This document shows positions 34,721 to 42,716 of a DNA stretch of 64,000 nt, one piece after another. A program made the position numbers and the translations under genes. The number at the start of each line of letters is the position of its first letter. Within the stretch, counting starts at the first letter, position 1. The notes under the pieces were generated by a model, which had not been told where the DNA came from, made no database searches, and saw only the letters and a list, made by a program, of their open reading frames with translations. The DNA comes from Cohnella lupini (GTDB lineage Bacteria > Bacillota > Bacilli > Paenibacillales > Paenibacillaceae): contig NZ_QRDY01000001.1 in assembly GCF_003386205.1 (NCBI RefSeq), forward strand, positions 372,001 through 436,000, written 5' to 3'.

Positions 34721-35227
34721 TTACAGCGCGGGTGGCGTAAAGGTACGCAGAGCGAATTCGGAATCCATCATGAAGAAGGCGTTGCTGTCCTTGTCGATGC
34801 GTTTCAGCTTATTGATGATGCTGTCGAACATCGCTTCTTCTTCCACTTGCTCGTCGATGAACCATTTCAGGAACTGGATCGTAGCGTGCTCCCGATCGTT
34901 CATGGCGATATCGGAGAGATGGTAAATCCGGCGAGTTACTTCTTGCTCGTGCTCGTAGGCATGCTCGAAGGCTTCGAGGATCGAGGTATACTCGTTGTTA
35001 GGAGTATCCATTCCTTCCATGGTTACGCGTTTGCCGCGGTCGTTCAAGTACTTATACAGCTTCATCGCGTGAAACTTTTCTTCTTCCGCTTGAACCATGA
35101 AGAAGTTAGCGAAACCGTCGAGGCTTTCGCCCGAGCAATAGGCAGCGATGGCCAAGTAGACATGAGCGGAATAGAGCTCGAAATTGAGCTGTTCATTTAA
35201 TGTTTTGCTTAGAGAATCGTTTAACAT
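34721..35227 (-). CDS. ftnA: Ferritin
   Basis: A 168-residue four-helix-bundle ferritin that oxidises and stores iron in a 24-subunit shell. The ferroxidase residues are visible as LNFELYSAHVYL (helix A Glu), QAEEEKFHAMKLY (Glu and His of helix B) and the later EHEQEVTRRIY and DEQVEEEAMF segments. It has no haem-binding methionine pattern of bacterioferritin. AGGAGTGACAGGAGACC precedes the ATG. The Fur-box-controlled DUF1450 gene ends only 62 nt upstream on the same strand without an obvious terminator, so partial cotranscription is possible. Confidence 0.92.
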   Translation of the reverse strand: MLNDSLSKTLNEQLNFELYSAHVYLAIAAYCSGESLDGFANFFMVQAEEEKFHAMKLYKYLNDRGKRVTMEGMDTPNNEYTSILEAFEHAYEHEQEVTRRIYHLSDIAMNDREHATIQFLKWFIDEQVEEEAMFDSIINKLKRIDKDSNAFFMMDSEFALRTFTPPAL

Positions 35228-35289
35228 GGTCTCCTGTCACTCCTTTGGTCTCTGTAGAATATACCCGAATTGTACCATAAAACATCGGG

Positions 35290-35514
35290 TCATCCTATCC
35301 GCTGCTTTAATTTCTCGTAAAGCACCTCGGGAGTAGGAGCGACGATAACTTCCGTTTTTCCGATGAGAACCATACATTGCTTCGTGCAAAGTCTGCATTC
35401 TCCAAGGCAATCTTTTTTCTTCTGCTTCATATCGGGAAACTCGGCCTTTAACGTTTTGTAAACCGCTTTGGATCCGTGCTTGAAATTTCTACAGCAATAC
35501 TTGATTTTCCTCAT
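35290..35514 (-). CDS. DUF1450 (YuzB-like) cysteine-rich protein
   Basis: A 74-residue protein with six cysteines: CC at residues 7-8, and C36, C40, C43 and C47 in CLGECRLCTKQC. Such DUF1450 proteins look like thioredoxin-fold [2Fe-2S] ferredoxin relatives, but no function is established. The ATG at 35514 begins the conserved part, with GGGAG 11 nt upstream; the longer frame to 35583 runs through the promoter. A Fur-like box sits exactly over the promoter, so expression is probably iron-repressed. Ferritin lies just downstream. Confidence 0.8.
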   Translation of the reverse strand: MRKIKYCCRNFKHGSKAVYKTLKAEFPDMKQKKKDCLGECRLCTKQCMVLIGKTEVIVAPTPEVLYEKLKQRIG

Positions 35515-35554
35515 GAAAGAACCGACTCCCGTAGGAATTTTCAATCTCAATATG

Positions 35555-35583
35555 ATGATATTAATTCTCATTCTCAATGTCAA
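35555..35583 (-). promoter_or_regulatory. Promoter of the DUF1450 gene
   Basis: On the minus strand TTGACA (35578-35583) and TATCAT (35555-35560) are 17 nt apart, a near-perfect SigA promoter. The Fur-like box occupies the spacer. Confidence 0.7.
35557..35575 (-). promoter_or_regulatory. Fur box over the DUF1450 promoter
   Basis: The minus-strand 19-mer GAGAATGAGAATTAATATC matches the Fur consensus GATAATGATAATCATTATC at 15 of 19 positions. It lies between the -35 and -10 boxes, the classical place for iron-dependent repression. Confidence 0.7.
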
Positions 35584-35599
35584 TAGAGGACAAAGAAAA

Positions 35600-35625
35600 A
35601 ACCACTCCAGTTCGCTGGAGTGGTT
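35600..35625 (-). terminator. rpsD terminator
   Basis: AACCACTCCAG and CTGGAGTGGTT form an 11-bp perfect stem around a 4-nt loop; on the minus strand TTTTTTC follows. Confidence 0.88.
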
Positions 35626-35640
35626 TGATCGGGATAACGA

Positions 35641-36240
35641 TTAACGGCTGTAGAACTCAACGATTTGTTTAACGTCGATATCTTGGGACAGCTCGCCGCG
35701 GTCCGGAAGACGAACATACTTGCCTTCCATGGCATTGGCATCGAATTCAACGTAGCCCGGCAGATGGTGACGGCCTTCCGAAGCTTCTTTGATCGTTTTC
35801 AGGGAGCGGGAACGCTCGCGAAGACCGATTTTGTCGCCAACTTGCACGGTGTAGGAAGCGATGTCGACTTTCTTGCCGTTAACTGTCACGTGACCGTGAG
35901 ATACCAGTTGACGGGAGCCGTAACGGGAGTTAGCCCAGCCAAGACGGAATACAAGGTTGTCGAGGCGGCTCTCAAGCAGGAACATGAAGTTCTCGCCGGC
36001 GATACCTTGTTGCTTCTGAGCGCGATCGAACAAGTTGCGGAATTGCTTCTCGTTCAAACCGTACATGTGGCGAAGCTTTTGTTTTTCTTGTAATTGCATT
36101 CCGTATCCGCTGATTTTGCGGCGAGTGTTAGCGCCGTGTTGTCCTGGCGGGAATGCGCGTTTTAATTCTTTTCCGGATCCACCGAGGGAAATTCCAAGGC
36201 GGCGACTTAACTTAAACTTAGGGCCTGTATATCTTGACAT
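35641..36240 (-). CDS. rpsD: 30S ribosomal protein S4
   Basis: A 199-residue primary 16S rRNA-binding protein that nucleates assembly of the 30S body and also acts as a translational and transcriptional regulator. It opens [15 protein letters not shown], has [15 protein letters not shown], the S4 RNA-binding domain ([20 protein letters not shown] with [16 protein letters not shown]) and ends [11 protein letters not shown]. Unlike C-minus forms it has no CXXC zinc knuckle at the N-terminus. It is monocistronic, has its own promoter and a long untranslated leader, as in Bacillus subtilis, where S4 represses its own gene. Confidence 0.96.
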   Translation of the reverse strand: MSRYTGPKFKLSRRLGISLGGSGKELKRAFPPGQHGANTRRKISGYGMQLQEKQKLRHMYGLNEKQFRNLFDRAQKQQGIAGENFMFLLESRLDNLVFRLGWANSRYGSRQLVSHGHVTVNGKKVDIASYTVQVGDKIGLRERSRSLKTIKEASEGRHHLPGYVEFDANAMEGKYVRLPDRGELSQDIDVKQIVEFYSR

Positions 36241-36399
36241 GAGTTAGAAAGCTCCTTTTTCAAAAGAAAGTGTTTTGAAAATGGGTTTCATTGCGCGGAT
36301 TTCTCCATAACCGATTTTCGGTTCCAGTAGGGATGTTCAGCCGCAGCCCGCTGGCGGATTGTCCGAGAGGGTGTCACAAGAGCTAAGCCCAGTATTCAA
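36241..36399 (-). promoter_or_regulatory. Long rpsD leader, candidate S4 autoregulatory RNA
   Basis: About 160 nt separate the predicted start (near 36400) from the rpsD ATG. The transcript contains several possible stems, for example CCGAAAATCGG near 36315-36325, and ends with AAAGGAGC. Bacillus subtilis rpsD has an S4-binding leader of comparable length. I could not fold it reliably, so the assignment rests on position and length. Confidence 0.5.
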
Positions 36400-36406
36400 C
36401 AAGTAT

Positions 36407-36434
36407 ATTATAAGAAAATGAGCGTAAATGTCAA
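36407..36434 (-). promoter_or_regulatory. rpsD promoter
   Basis: TTGACA (36429-36434) and TATAAT (36407-36412) on the minus strand with a 16-nt spacer, both consensus hexamers, fitting a highly expressed ribosomal protein gene. Confidence 0.8.
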
Positions 36435-36575
36435 GTTGTTCGTTTATTTTTCCGAATGGAAGCCATTTGAAGAAAAATAAGCCATTAGACTATAGACTTC
36501 TATGAACCTAGTGCAAAAATCACTGTTTCATTGTATAGTTAAGGAAAGAGGACATCGGGGGCGGAGGTGTCGGGC
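36435..36575. other. Intergenic region between rpsD promoter and the GGDEF gene
   Basis: Together with the rpsD leader this makes a gene-free stretch of 335 bp. This half is AT-rich. It holds an AGTG-7-CACT inverted repeat near 36511 and a possible -10 (TATAGT at 36534-36539) for the GGDEF gene, without a convincing -35. I see no other feature. Confidence 0.4.
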
Positions 36576-38555
36576 ATGGTCAATAAGAGAAAGATGCAAC
36601 AACATCATGATGTGCTAGAGGATATCAAGAATCCATCCCGCACCCGTCAGCAGCTGCCACACTGGTTGCAGAAGCAGGATTTAACGGAAGCCGATCTACC
36701 TTATATTCATGAGATGCTCGCAGGAAGCTTCGTGGATTGGCTGGAAGAAGTAGACGGGTTTCCCTGGCTAGGCGGACGGATGATCATGTTGCATCCGGAC
36801 GGCAATAGCATAGCCGCCGCAGGACAGGCAGACGACGAACATTCGCGCTTCGACAGTTGGAACGAAACGGATATCGGTCCCAATGCCGCCAGCACGGCGC
36901 TCATAACTTGCCGTCCTACGCTGATGCGCTCCGAGGAGCATACGCATCAGGAACTTAAAGGTTTCGATTCCATCGCGGTCCCCATCTTCACCCGAACGAC
37001 CGGAATTCCATGCGCGATCGTTGCTTGCCTGTTGCCGGCAGGAACGGCTCAAGCCGGAGATTTGAAGCTGCTGCAAGCCGCCGCGTTACATATTCGGACG
37101 TGCATCTATCGGCATTTCGAGAATTTATTCGTCGGCGGGCTTTTGAGAGAGCGGAAGCTCTCGAAAAAAGAAGAAAGCCGAAGGGATATTTTATTCGACG
37201 TCATGCGCCGTTTAAATGATCATATCGAAGTGGAGAACGTACTGTCGGAAGTATTGGACAGCTTGGAACAGCTATACCCGATTTGCAAGGCGGACTTATT
37301 TTTGTCGCAAGACTATAACAGCCCGAACGAGAAGGTAAAGCCTCTGGCGTTCCATCTCAACGATATGGATTTGTGCAAAACCGCTTTCGTCGAGGGACGA
37401 ATTCGGGAAGAACGCAGCGCCGGTCGACATCAACTCGCATTGCCTTTATCAGGTAAACAAGGCGTATACGGAGTGTTGCGCTTGGATTTGCCTGAGAGCG
37501 AATTCGACGAAGCCGACATCAGCTTCTTAACGATGCTTGCGGCCGCTACCGGCGCGGCTTTCGAGAAGGCGAAGCTCCACGAACAAGCGAACGTACTCGT
37601 GGGGGAGCTCAGGCTCATAAACGAACTGACGCAAAGGCTTAACAGTAGCTTAAAGCTGTCGGAAACGATGCAATTCGCTACCGCGGAATTGTTATCGATA
37701 TTTAGATCGGATTTCTGCTGCATTCTGCAATTCGACTCCTCGACTCAGCAGTTCGTAGTGATGTCGGCGAACGTGGCGGAGATGATCGGCGAATCCTACT
37801 CCAAGGAGTACGGCTTTTGCGGAGTAATGTGGACGACGAAAGAGCCGATCATATTATCCGATTATTGTTCGGCGACGCCCGTATCGTCCCATCTCATGGA
37901 CGTGACGAAATCGCGCTCGTTGCTGGCATCGCCGCTTTTGTTGAACGGTGACGTCATCGGGGCGGTATTGATTACGAAACGTGAAGCGAATCATTTTTCC
38001 TACGATAATTACAAGTTGCTGCAGGTTTTGTCGGCTCATCTCGGACTTGCCATGTCTAACGCTACGTTGCACGCGGAAGTGCGCAGAATGGTCATCACCG
38101 ATAATTTGACCGGTTTGTTCGCCCGGCATTACTTGAATGAAAGGATCGGACGAAAGCAGATCAGGGATAGCTCGGGTTCGCTCATCGTCGTGGATATCGA
38201 TCATTTCAAGAAGATCAACGACACGTACGGACATCAAGTAGGCGACGATATCTTAATTCAAGTAAGCGGAATTATTAGAACTTCGATTCGCGATGGAGAT
38301 ATCGCCGCACGATGGGGCGGCGAAGAACTCGCAATCTACTTGCCTTTGCTCGGGATGGAACAAACGGAAAGAGTCGCGGAAAGAATCCGGCACCGGGTCG
38401 AGTCCGAGACGAATCCGCAAGTGACCGTATCCTGCGGAATTTCGGAGTGGCGGGTATCGGACGACAAGGTCAGCGTCGAATCCTTGTTCTACAAGGCGGA
38501 CATGGCGTTGTACGAAGCCAAGCATCAAGGACGGAATTGCATCGTGATCGGATAA
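36576..38555 (+). CDS. GAF-GGDEF diguanylate cyclase (YtrP-like)
   Basis: A 659-residue cytosolic signalling protein without membrane helices. Three GAF-like sensory regions (about residues 45-185, 205-340 and 350-480) precede a GGDEF domain (about 490-659). The catalytic loop is RWGGEEL (G581-L585), an accepted variant of GGDEF, and an RDGD I-site lies five residues before it, so it is probably an active, product-inhibited c-di-GMP synthase. The ATG at 36576 is 8 nt from GGAGG, while the in-frame GTG at 36567 overlaps that site. In Bacillus subtilis the GGDEF gene ytrP also lies near rpsD. Confidence 0.88.
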   Translation: MVNKRKMQQHHDVLEDIKNPSRTRQQLPHWLQKQDLTEADLPYIHEMLAGSFVDWLEEVDGFPWLGGRMIMLHPDGNSIAAAGQADDEHSRFDSWNETDIGPNAASTALITCRPTLMRSEEHTHQELKGFDSIAVPIFTRTTGIPCAIVACLLPAGTAQAGDLKLLQAAALHIRTCIYRHFENLFVGGLLRERKLSKKEESRRDILFDVMRRLNDHIEVENVLSEVLDSLEQLYPICKADLFLSQDYNSPNEKVKPLAFHLNDMDLCKTAFVEGRIREERSAGRHQLALPLSGKQGVYGVLRLDLPESEFDEADISFLTMLAAATGAAFEKAKLHEQANVLVGELRLINELTQRLNSSLKLSETMQFATAELLSIFRSDFCCILQFDSSTQQFVVMSANVAEMIGESYSKEYGFCGVMWTTKEPIILSDYCSATPVSSHLMDVTKSRSLLASPLLLNGDVIGAVLITKREANHFSYDNYKLLQVLSAHLGLAMSNATLHAEVRRMVITDNLTGLFARHYLNERIGRKQIRDSSGSLIVVDIDHFKKINDTYGHQVGDDILIQVSGIIRTSIRDGDIAARWGGEELAIYLPLLGMEQTERVAERIRHRVESETNPQVTVSCGISEWRVSDDKVSVESLFYKADMALYEAKHQGRNCIVIG

Positions 38556-38565
38556 TTTTCATTAC

Positions 38566-38610
38566 AAAAGCTTGCTTGAAGTCCTCGGACTTCGGGCAAG
38601 CTTTTTTTTT
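38566..38610 (+). terminator. Rho-independent terminator
   Basis: AAAAGCTTGC (38566-38575) pairs with GCAAGCTTTT (38596-38605), with inner GAAGTCC/GGACTTC, followed by T. It ends the GGDEF gene. Confidence 0.9.
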
Positions 38611-38665
38611 GCGCGAATAGCGCTCGGAAATGGGGAAACGATACGAAGCGAAAGGGGAGAAAGCG

Positions 38666-39412
38666 ATGATAAAGCATTTCGGTATATTTTCTGTTACCTC
38701 GGGCGCCCTCGCCATTTTGATCTGTTTGCAGGGGTGCATGACATCATCGACTTCCTTGCCGGCTAACGAAGCATTCGCTTTGTCGGCTTCGGCGCTCTCG
38801 GGAAGCGATACTTACGGTTTTGCCGGAGAGGTGTCCCTATTCAAACCGGGAGGTTCGATAGGCAGCAAGGCCGCGTATGAAGGGGAGGTGACGCTGCACG
38901 GCAATATGAAGATGCAATGGATAAATTCCGGCTTATCGGCAGCCTCGGCCCATTCCTCGGCATCTAGAGCGTATCGGCCGTTACAACTGCTCGAATCCGT
39001 GAACGATAAATCCAACGTCATTTCGTACGCCGAGAAGCCTATGCAGGCTAAGCCCGTTCAAATTCGGATACAATTGAACGAAAAAGCAGCGAGCGATCGG
39101 GTCGCGGAGGGCTTGAGGGAAGAGATCAAGCTCCTACGCTCCGATAAAGAGCTTCTCCGGGGCGATTCCGTAAAGGCGGAACAAATTCTCGCGGCGGCGG
39201 ACGAACGGCTTGAGAAGGCGCTAACAACCTTAAAGGCGAATACGGTATGTTTGTGGACGGCCGACCCCAAAAGCTGGTTCCCGGAGCGAATGCGGGAAGA
39301 AACGTCGCTTACTTACGTTTGGGAAGGCAAAACCTACAAGGAAAAACGAATTTCGGAAACGAATTTCCTACGCAAAGTCCGAAATGGTACAATGTTAAAG
39401 GTAAACAAGTAA
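38666..39412 (+). CDS. Putative lipoprotein, unknown function
   Basis: A 248-residue exported protein. Residues 1-23 form a signal peptide ending in the lipobox LQGC (C24), so it should be lipid-anchored on the outer face of the membrane. The mature part is Ser/Ala-rich, then has a helical stretch with many charged residues (about 150-200: EGLREEIKLLRSDKELL, AEQILAAADERLEKAL) suggesting a coiled coil. The ATG at 38666 has GGGGAG upstream; the frame from 38630 would bury the signal peptide. I do not recognise a family. The M29 peptidase follows after 25 nt. Confidence 0.65.
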   Translation: MIKHFGIFSVTSGALAILICLQGCMTSSTSLPANEAFALSASALSGSDTYGFAGEVSLFKPGGSIGSKAAYEGEVTLHGNMKMQWINSGLSAASAHSSASRAYRPLQLLESVNDKSNVISYAEKPMQAKPVQIRIQLNEKAASDRVAEGLREEIKLLRSDKELLRGDSVKAEQILAAADERLEKALTTLKANTVCLWTADPKSWFPERMREETSLTYVWEGKTYKEKRISETNFLRKVRNGTMLKVNK

Positions 39413-39437
39413 TGTAGCAAAGGAGAGTCGTACGGTA

Positions 39438-40553
39438 ATGAGAGATTCACGATTGCAAAAATTAGCCGCCAATCTAGCGGGGTATTCCGTCAAGGTTCAG
39501 CCTGGCGACAACGTGCTGATCGAGATGATCGGTTCCGAGCGCGAATTATTGAAATGCTTGATCGAAGAGGTCGCGCGTTTGGGCGGAAACCCTTTCGTCG
39601 AAATAGAGGACCGCTCCGTGCTCCGGACGCTGCTTAATCACGCGAACGAAGAGCAGTTGGCGACATGGGCCGCATACGATCTGGAGAGAATGAAGAAGAT
39701 GGATGGCTATATCGGCATTCGGGCGGGAGAAAACGTTAACGATCTCGCGGACGTACCCGCAGGCAAAATGAAGATGTACGATAGAATTCATCGCCATCCG
39801 GTACATATGGAGCAACGGGTGAAGAAGACGAAGTGGGTCGTTCTGCGATATCCGAACAGCTCGATGGCGCAATTGGCGAACATGAGCACGGATGCGTTCG
39901 AGGATTTCTATTTCGACGTTTGCAACTTGGATTACGCGAAGATGGATCGTGCTATGGATCCGCTTCAGCAGTTGATGAGCGGAACGGATAAAGTAAGGAT
40001 CGTGTCTCCGGGTACCGACCTTACGTTTTCGATTAAAGGCATCGGAGCCCAAAAATGCTCCGGCGAGCGAAATATCCCGGACGGAGAAGTGTATTCTTGC
40101 CCGGTTCGCGATTCCGTTAACGGAACGATCGCCTACAACACTCCAAGCGTATACAACGGTTTTACGTACGAGAATATTAAATTCACTTTCGAGAACGGCA
40201 AAATCGTCGACGCTACCGCCAACGATACGGACCGCATCAACGCTCTCTTGGACAGCGACGACGGAGCCCGCCATATCGGGGAATTCAGTCTCGGGTTCAA
40301 TCCGTTTATCCTGCATCCGATGAAGGACACGCTGTTCGACGAAAAAATCGCCGGGAGCTTGCATTTTACGCCCGGTCAAGCTTACGAAGTTACCGACAAC
40401 GGAAATCGTTCATCCATCCACTGGGACTTAGTTCTCATTCAAAGGCCCGAATACGGCGGCGGCGAAGTGTATTTTGACGACGTTCTCATTCGCAAAGACG
40501 GAATTTTCGTCATTCCGGAGCTCGAGGGCCTTAACCCGGATTCATTGAAATAA
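39438..40553 (+). CDS. M29 family aminopeptidase (AmpS-like)
   Basis: A 371-residue cytosolic metallo-aminopeptidase of the thermophilic M29 family. It shows the N-terminal GDNVLIEM and LVREAYRLGG-like (EEVARLGGNPFVEI) part and the C-terminal metal site: SGERNIPDGEVYSCPV, GARHIGEFSLGFNP, LHFTPGQAY and SSIHWDLV with Glu, His and Asp ligands. Two cobalt or zinc ions are expected. AAAGGAG stands upstream of the ATG. The length is somewhat below the common 410 residues of AmpS, chiefly through loops, with all ligands retained. Confidence 0.9.
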   Translation: MRDSRLQKLAANLAGYSVKVQPGDNVLIEMIGSERELLKCLIEEVARLGGNPFVEIEDRSVLRTLLNHANEEQLATWAAYDLERMKKMDGYIGIRAGENVNDLADVPAGKMKMYDRIHRHPVHMEQRVKKTKWVVLRYPNSSMAQLANMSTDAFEDFYFDVCNLDYAKMDRAMDPLQQLMSGTDKVRIVSPGTDLTFSIKGIGAQKCSGERNIPDGEVYSCPVRDSVNGTIAYNTPSVYNGFTYENIKFTFENGKIVDATANDTDRINALLDSDDGARHIGEFSLGFNPFILHPMKDTLFDEKIAGSLHFTPGQAYEVTDNGNRSSIHWDLVLIQRPEYGGGEVYFDDVLIRKDGIFVIPELEGLNPDSLK

Positions 40554-40636
40554 TCCATTCTCCCCTTGCGTGAATTTGGGGGAACAAGGTATGATGTGGG
40601 AGAGAATGAAATGCCTAATATTTAGGAGGGAATACC

Positions 40637-40876
40637 ATGTCTAATAATGCGGCTATTGTAGAATTGTCCCAAACAGCCAATAAGTTCCGTTCGTCTATCG
40701 TTCTTCAAGCAGAGAACAAGTACATTGACGTTAAGAGTATTCTAGGATTGTTCACGACTCTGGTAGGCAACCTTTCTTACGAACTTCATGTTCATGGTCC
40801 GGATGCCGCCGAAGCTAAGGCAGCTTTGAGCGACGTGTTTGCTAAACACAGCTTGAACGTTAAAGTCGTGGAATAA
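40637..40876 (+). CDS. HPr-like protein lacking the PTS histidine (Crh-like candidate)
   Basis: A 79-residue protein homologous to the HPr fold from just after its first strand. NKFRSSIVL and YIDVKSILGLFTTL align with the HPr segments around residues 27-52, so S34 equals the regulatory Ser46. At the place of His15-Ala-Arg17-Pro there is only N3-N4-A5-A6, so it cannot relay phosphate to sugars. Crh of Bacillus subtilis likewise lacks His15 and keeps Ser46, acting as a CcpA corepressor. This one also lacks the first strand. TAGGAGGG stands before the ATG. Monocistronic with its own terminator. Confidence 0.82.
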   Translation: MSNNAAIVELSQTANKFRSSIVLQAENKYIDVKSILGLFTTLVGNLSYELHVHGPDAAEAKAALSDVFAKHSLNVKVVE

Positions 40877-40900
40877 AGCGCAACGAATGATAATGGCAAA

Positions 40901-40938
40901 CATCTCGTCCCTAGCGGCGGGATGTTTTTATTTTTTAA
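40901..40938 (+). terminator. Rho-independent terminator
   Basis: AACATCTCGTC pairs with GGCGGGATGTT (two G-U pairs), followed by TTTATTTTTT. It ends the HPr-like gene. Confidence 0.8.
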
Positions 40939-41100
40939 ACAATCTTAAAGTTAATTAGGGAATGATACCGCCCTGTCCTTGTACTTCTGCTCAATATCGC
41001 TTAATATAAAAGTGATAGCTAGAGAAAGCAGCATGCGACGTTCCATCACGAGCGCGGCAGCTCGCTCTTTATTGGGAGTCTGGGCACAGGGGGAGTGGGA

Positions 41101-41391
41101 ATGGCAGCATCGGAGACCATGATCGATCTGAATGAGAAGGCTTTGCGTCTGCTTCGGGAAGATGCCGACAAAATCGAAAAGTTGATCGCCATCCAGATGG
41201 AGAACTTAACGACGCGTAAATGCCCGCTATACGAGGAAGTGCTGGACACCCAAATGTACGGCTTTTCTAGAGCGGTCGATTTCGCGGTTAGAACGGGATT
41301 GTTAGTAGAGGGCGCGGGCAAATTGTTGATTAGCCAGCTGGAACGGAATCTGGCGATTTTATACGAAGCGTTGGAGAAGAAAGAAGAGTAG
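41101..41391 (+). CDS. ylaN: YlaN family protein (UPF0358)
   Basis: A 96-residue helical protein closely matching YlaN: DADKIEKLIAIQMENLTTRKCP, YEEVLDTQMYGFSRAVDFAVR and a final LERNLAILYEAL helix. YlaN is conserved and often essential in Bacilli; recent work on Staphylococcus and Bacillus links it to iron handling and to relief of Fur repression. The ATG at 41101 has GGGGGAG 6 nt upstream; the in-frame GTG at 41095 overlaps that site. In Bacillus subtilis ylaN directly precedes ftsW; here cax and an asp23-family gene lie between them. Confidence 0.9.
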   Translation: MAASETMIDLNEKALRLLREDADKIEKLIAIQMENLTTRKCPLYEEVLDTQMYGFSRAVDFAVRTGLLVEGAGKLLISQLERNLAILYEALEKKEE

Positions 41392-41422
41392 CGCCCCTGG
41401 GGTTGCTGCTCTTCTTTTTTTG
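41381..41422 (+). terminator. Terminator overlapping the ylaN stop
   Basis: AAGAAGAG (41381-41388) pairs with CTCTTCTT (41409-41416), then TTTTT. The stem begins inside the last codons of ylaN. Confidence 0.8.
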
Positions 41423-41458
41423 TGCGTATTTAGTTGCGTAGACCGGACAAAGGTTGCC

Positions 41459-42517
41459 CTAGACGAAGTAAAACGATACGCCTAGTATAACGTAAACGAT
41501 GAGCAGGAGCTTGCCTTCGAACCAGGTGGTCGATCCGTCCCTCGAGATGGAGGTTGCGATCAACACGGATACTCCGATGGCCGCAAGCTCGATCGTGGTG
41601 AAGATCAGATTCATTTCCTTGCCGAACAGCAAGCTGATGAACACGAGCACCGGAGCGACGAATAGAGCGATCTGCAAGCTGCTTCCGACGGCGATTTCGA
41701 CAGCTGCTCCCATTTTGTTCTTCAAGGCCAGCATGACGGCCGCACTGTGCTCCGCAGCGTTACCGACGATGGCGACTACGAATGCGCCTACGAACAATTC
41801 CGACAAGCCGAACCGAGACGAGAAGGTATCAAGGGTATGTACTAGCCATTCGCTTATGAACGCGACCATGACCGTGGCGACGACGAGGAAAACGACGGAC
41901 ATTCCTTTCGTCCATGCAGGCTTCTCACCGTGATCCGCTTGCGTGTCCACGTGATCTTCCAGCAAGTCCTTGTGCGTGAACATGGAATAAATCAACCATC
42001 CGATATAAGCGAAGATGAGGAACGCGGCGACGATAATGCTGATCGACATCGTGTCATGCTCGGAAATATGCTCCGTTTTCACGAAAATAGCGGGAATGAA
42101 CAGGGCTATGATGCCAAGCAGCATCAAGGAGGCATTCTGCCCGGCTAGATGGACGTTGAATTTCTGCTCCTTGAATTTCAATCCGCCTACAAAAGCGCTT
42201 GCTCCCAATACAAGAAGCAGATTTCCGATAATAGCACCCGTTAAGCTTGCTTTGACGATATCGAATAATCCTTCCTTGATCAGGAAGATGGCGATAATGA
42301 GCTCGGCAGCGTTTCCGAACGTCGCGTTAAGAAATCCGCCTAGCCGTTGACCGGCATAATGGGCAACGGATTCGGTCGCTTTGCCGAGCAGTCCCGCGGC
42401 GAACAGGATGGCCAGACCCGCGAAGCCGAACTCGAGCTCCGCTCCCCAATGCATAAAGTGGGATAAGGCGCTGAGGATAAAGGTAATGATCAGTAGGGGG
42501 AAAAACAGCTTTTTCAA
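41459..42517 (-). CDS. cax: Calcium/proton exchanger (CaCA family, YfkE-like)
   Basis: A 352-residue transporter with 11 hydrophobic segments and two inverted alpha-repeats. Each repeat carries the ion site: GGFLNATFGNAAELIIAIF in the first half and VGNAAEHSAAVMLALKNKM in the second, both with the GNAxE glutamate. A short acidic stretch (HVDTQADHGEKP) joins the halves. It exports Ca2+ in exchange for protons. The TTG at 42517 is preferred because GAGGTG lies about 9 nt upstream; the longer frame to 42568 adds residues without a site. It is the second calcium pump of the window besides the P-type ATPase. Confidence 0.9.
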   Translation of the reverse strand: MKKLFFPLLIITFILSALSHFMHWGAELEFGFAGLAILFAAGLLGKATESVAHYAGQRLGGFLNATFGNAAELIIAIFLIKEGLFDIVKASLTGAIIGNLLLVLGASAFVGGLKFKEQKFNVHLAGQNASLMLLGIIALFIPAIFVKTEHISEHDTMSISIIVAAFLIFAYIGWLIYSMFTHKDLLEDHVDTQADHGEKPAWTKGMSVVFLVVATVMVAFISEWLVHTLDTFSSRFGLSELFVGAFVVAIVGNAAEHSAAVMLALKNKMGAAVEIAVGSSLQIALFVAPVLVFISLLFGKEMNLIFTTIELAAIGVSVLIATSISRDGSTTWFEGKLLLIVYVILGVSFYFV

Positions 42518-42716
42518 CGAATACACACCTCGTCGTAGTAGATATTTTATAGTTGTTCCGATTGGCATTTAATACTATACCCAATATAGAATCCGAAGTA
42601 AACGGAAAGTCTGGCAAATAAACGAAAGTTGGGATATGCTGGCAACGCTTTCGGTTGCTTCTGACCTAGTCTTCTATTACAATGGAAGCATACTAGGTTC
42701 GGGAGAGTGAGCCGCC

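Noticed and set aside
39546-40379. A 277-codon minus-strand frame
   Set aside because: Antisense shadow of the M29 peptidase; no start signals.
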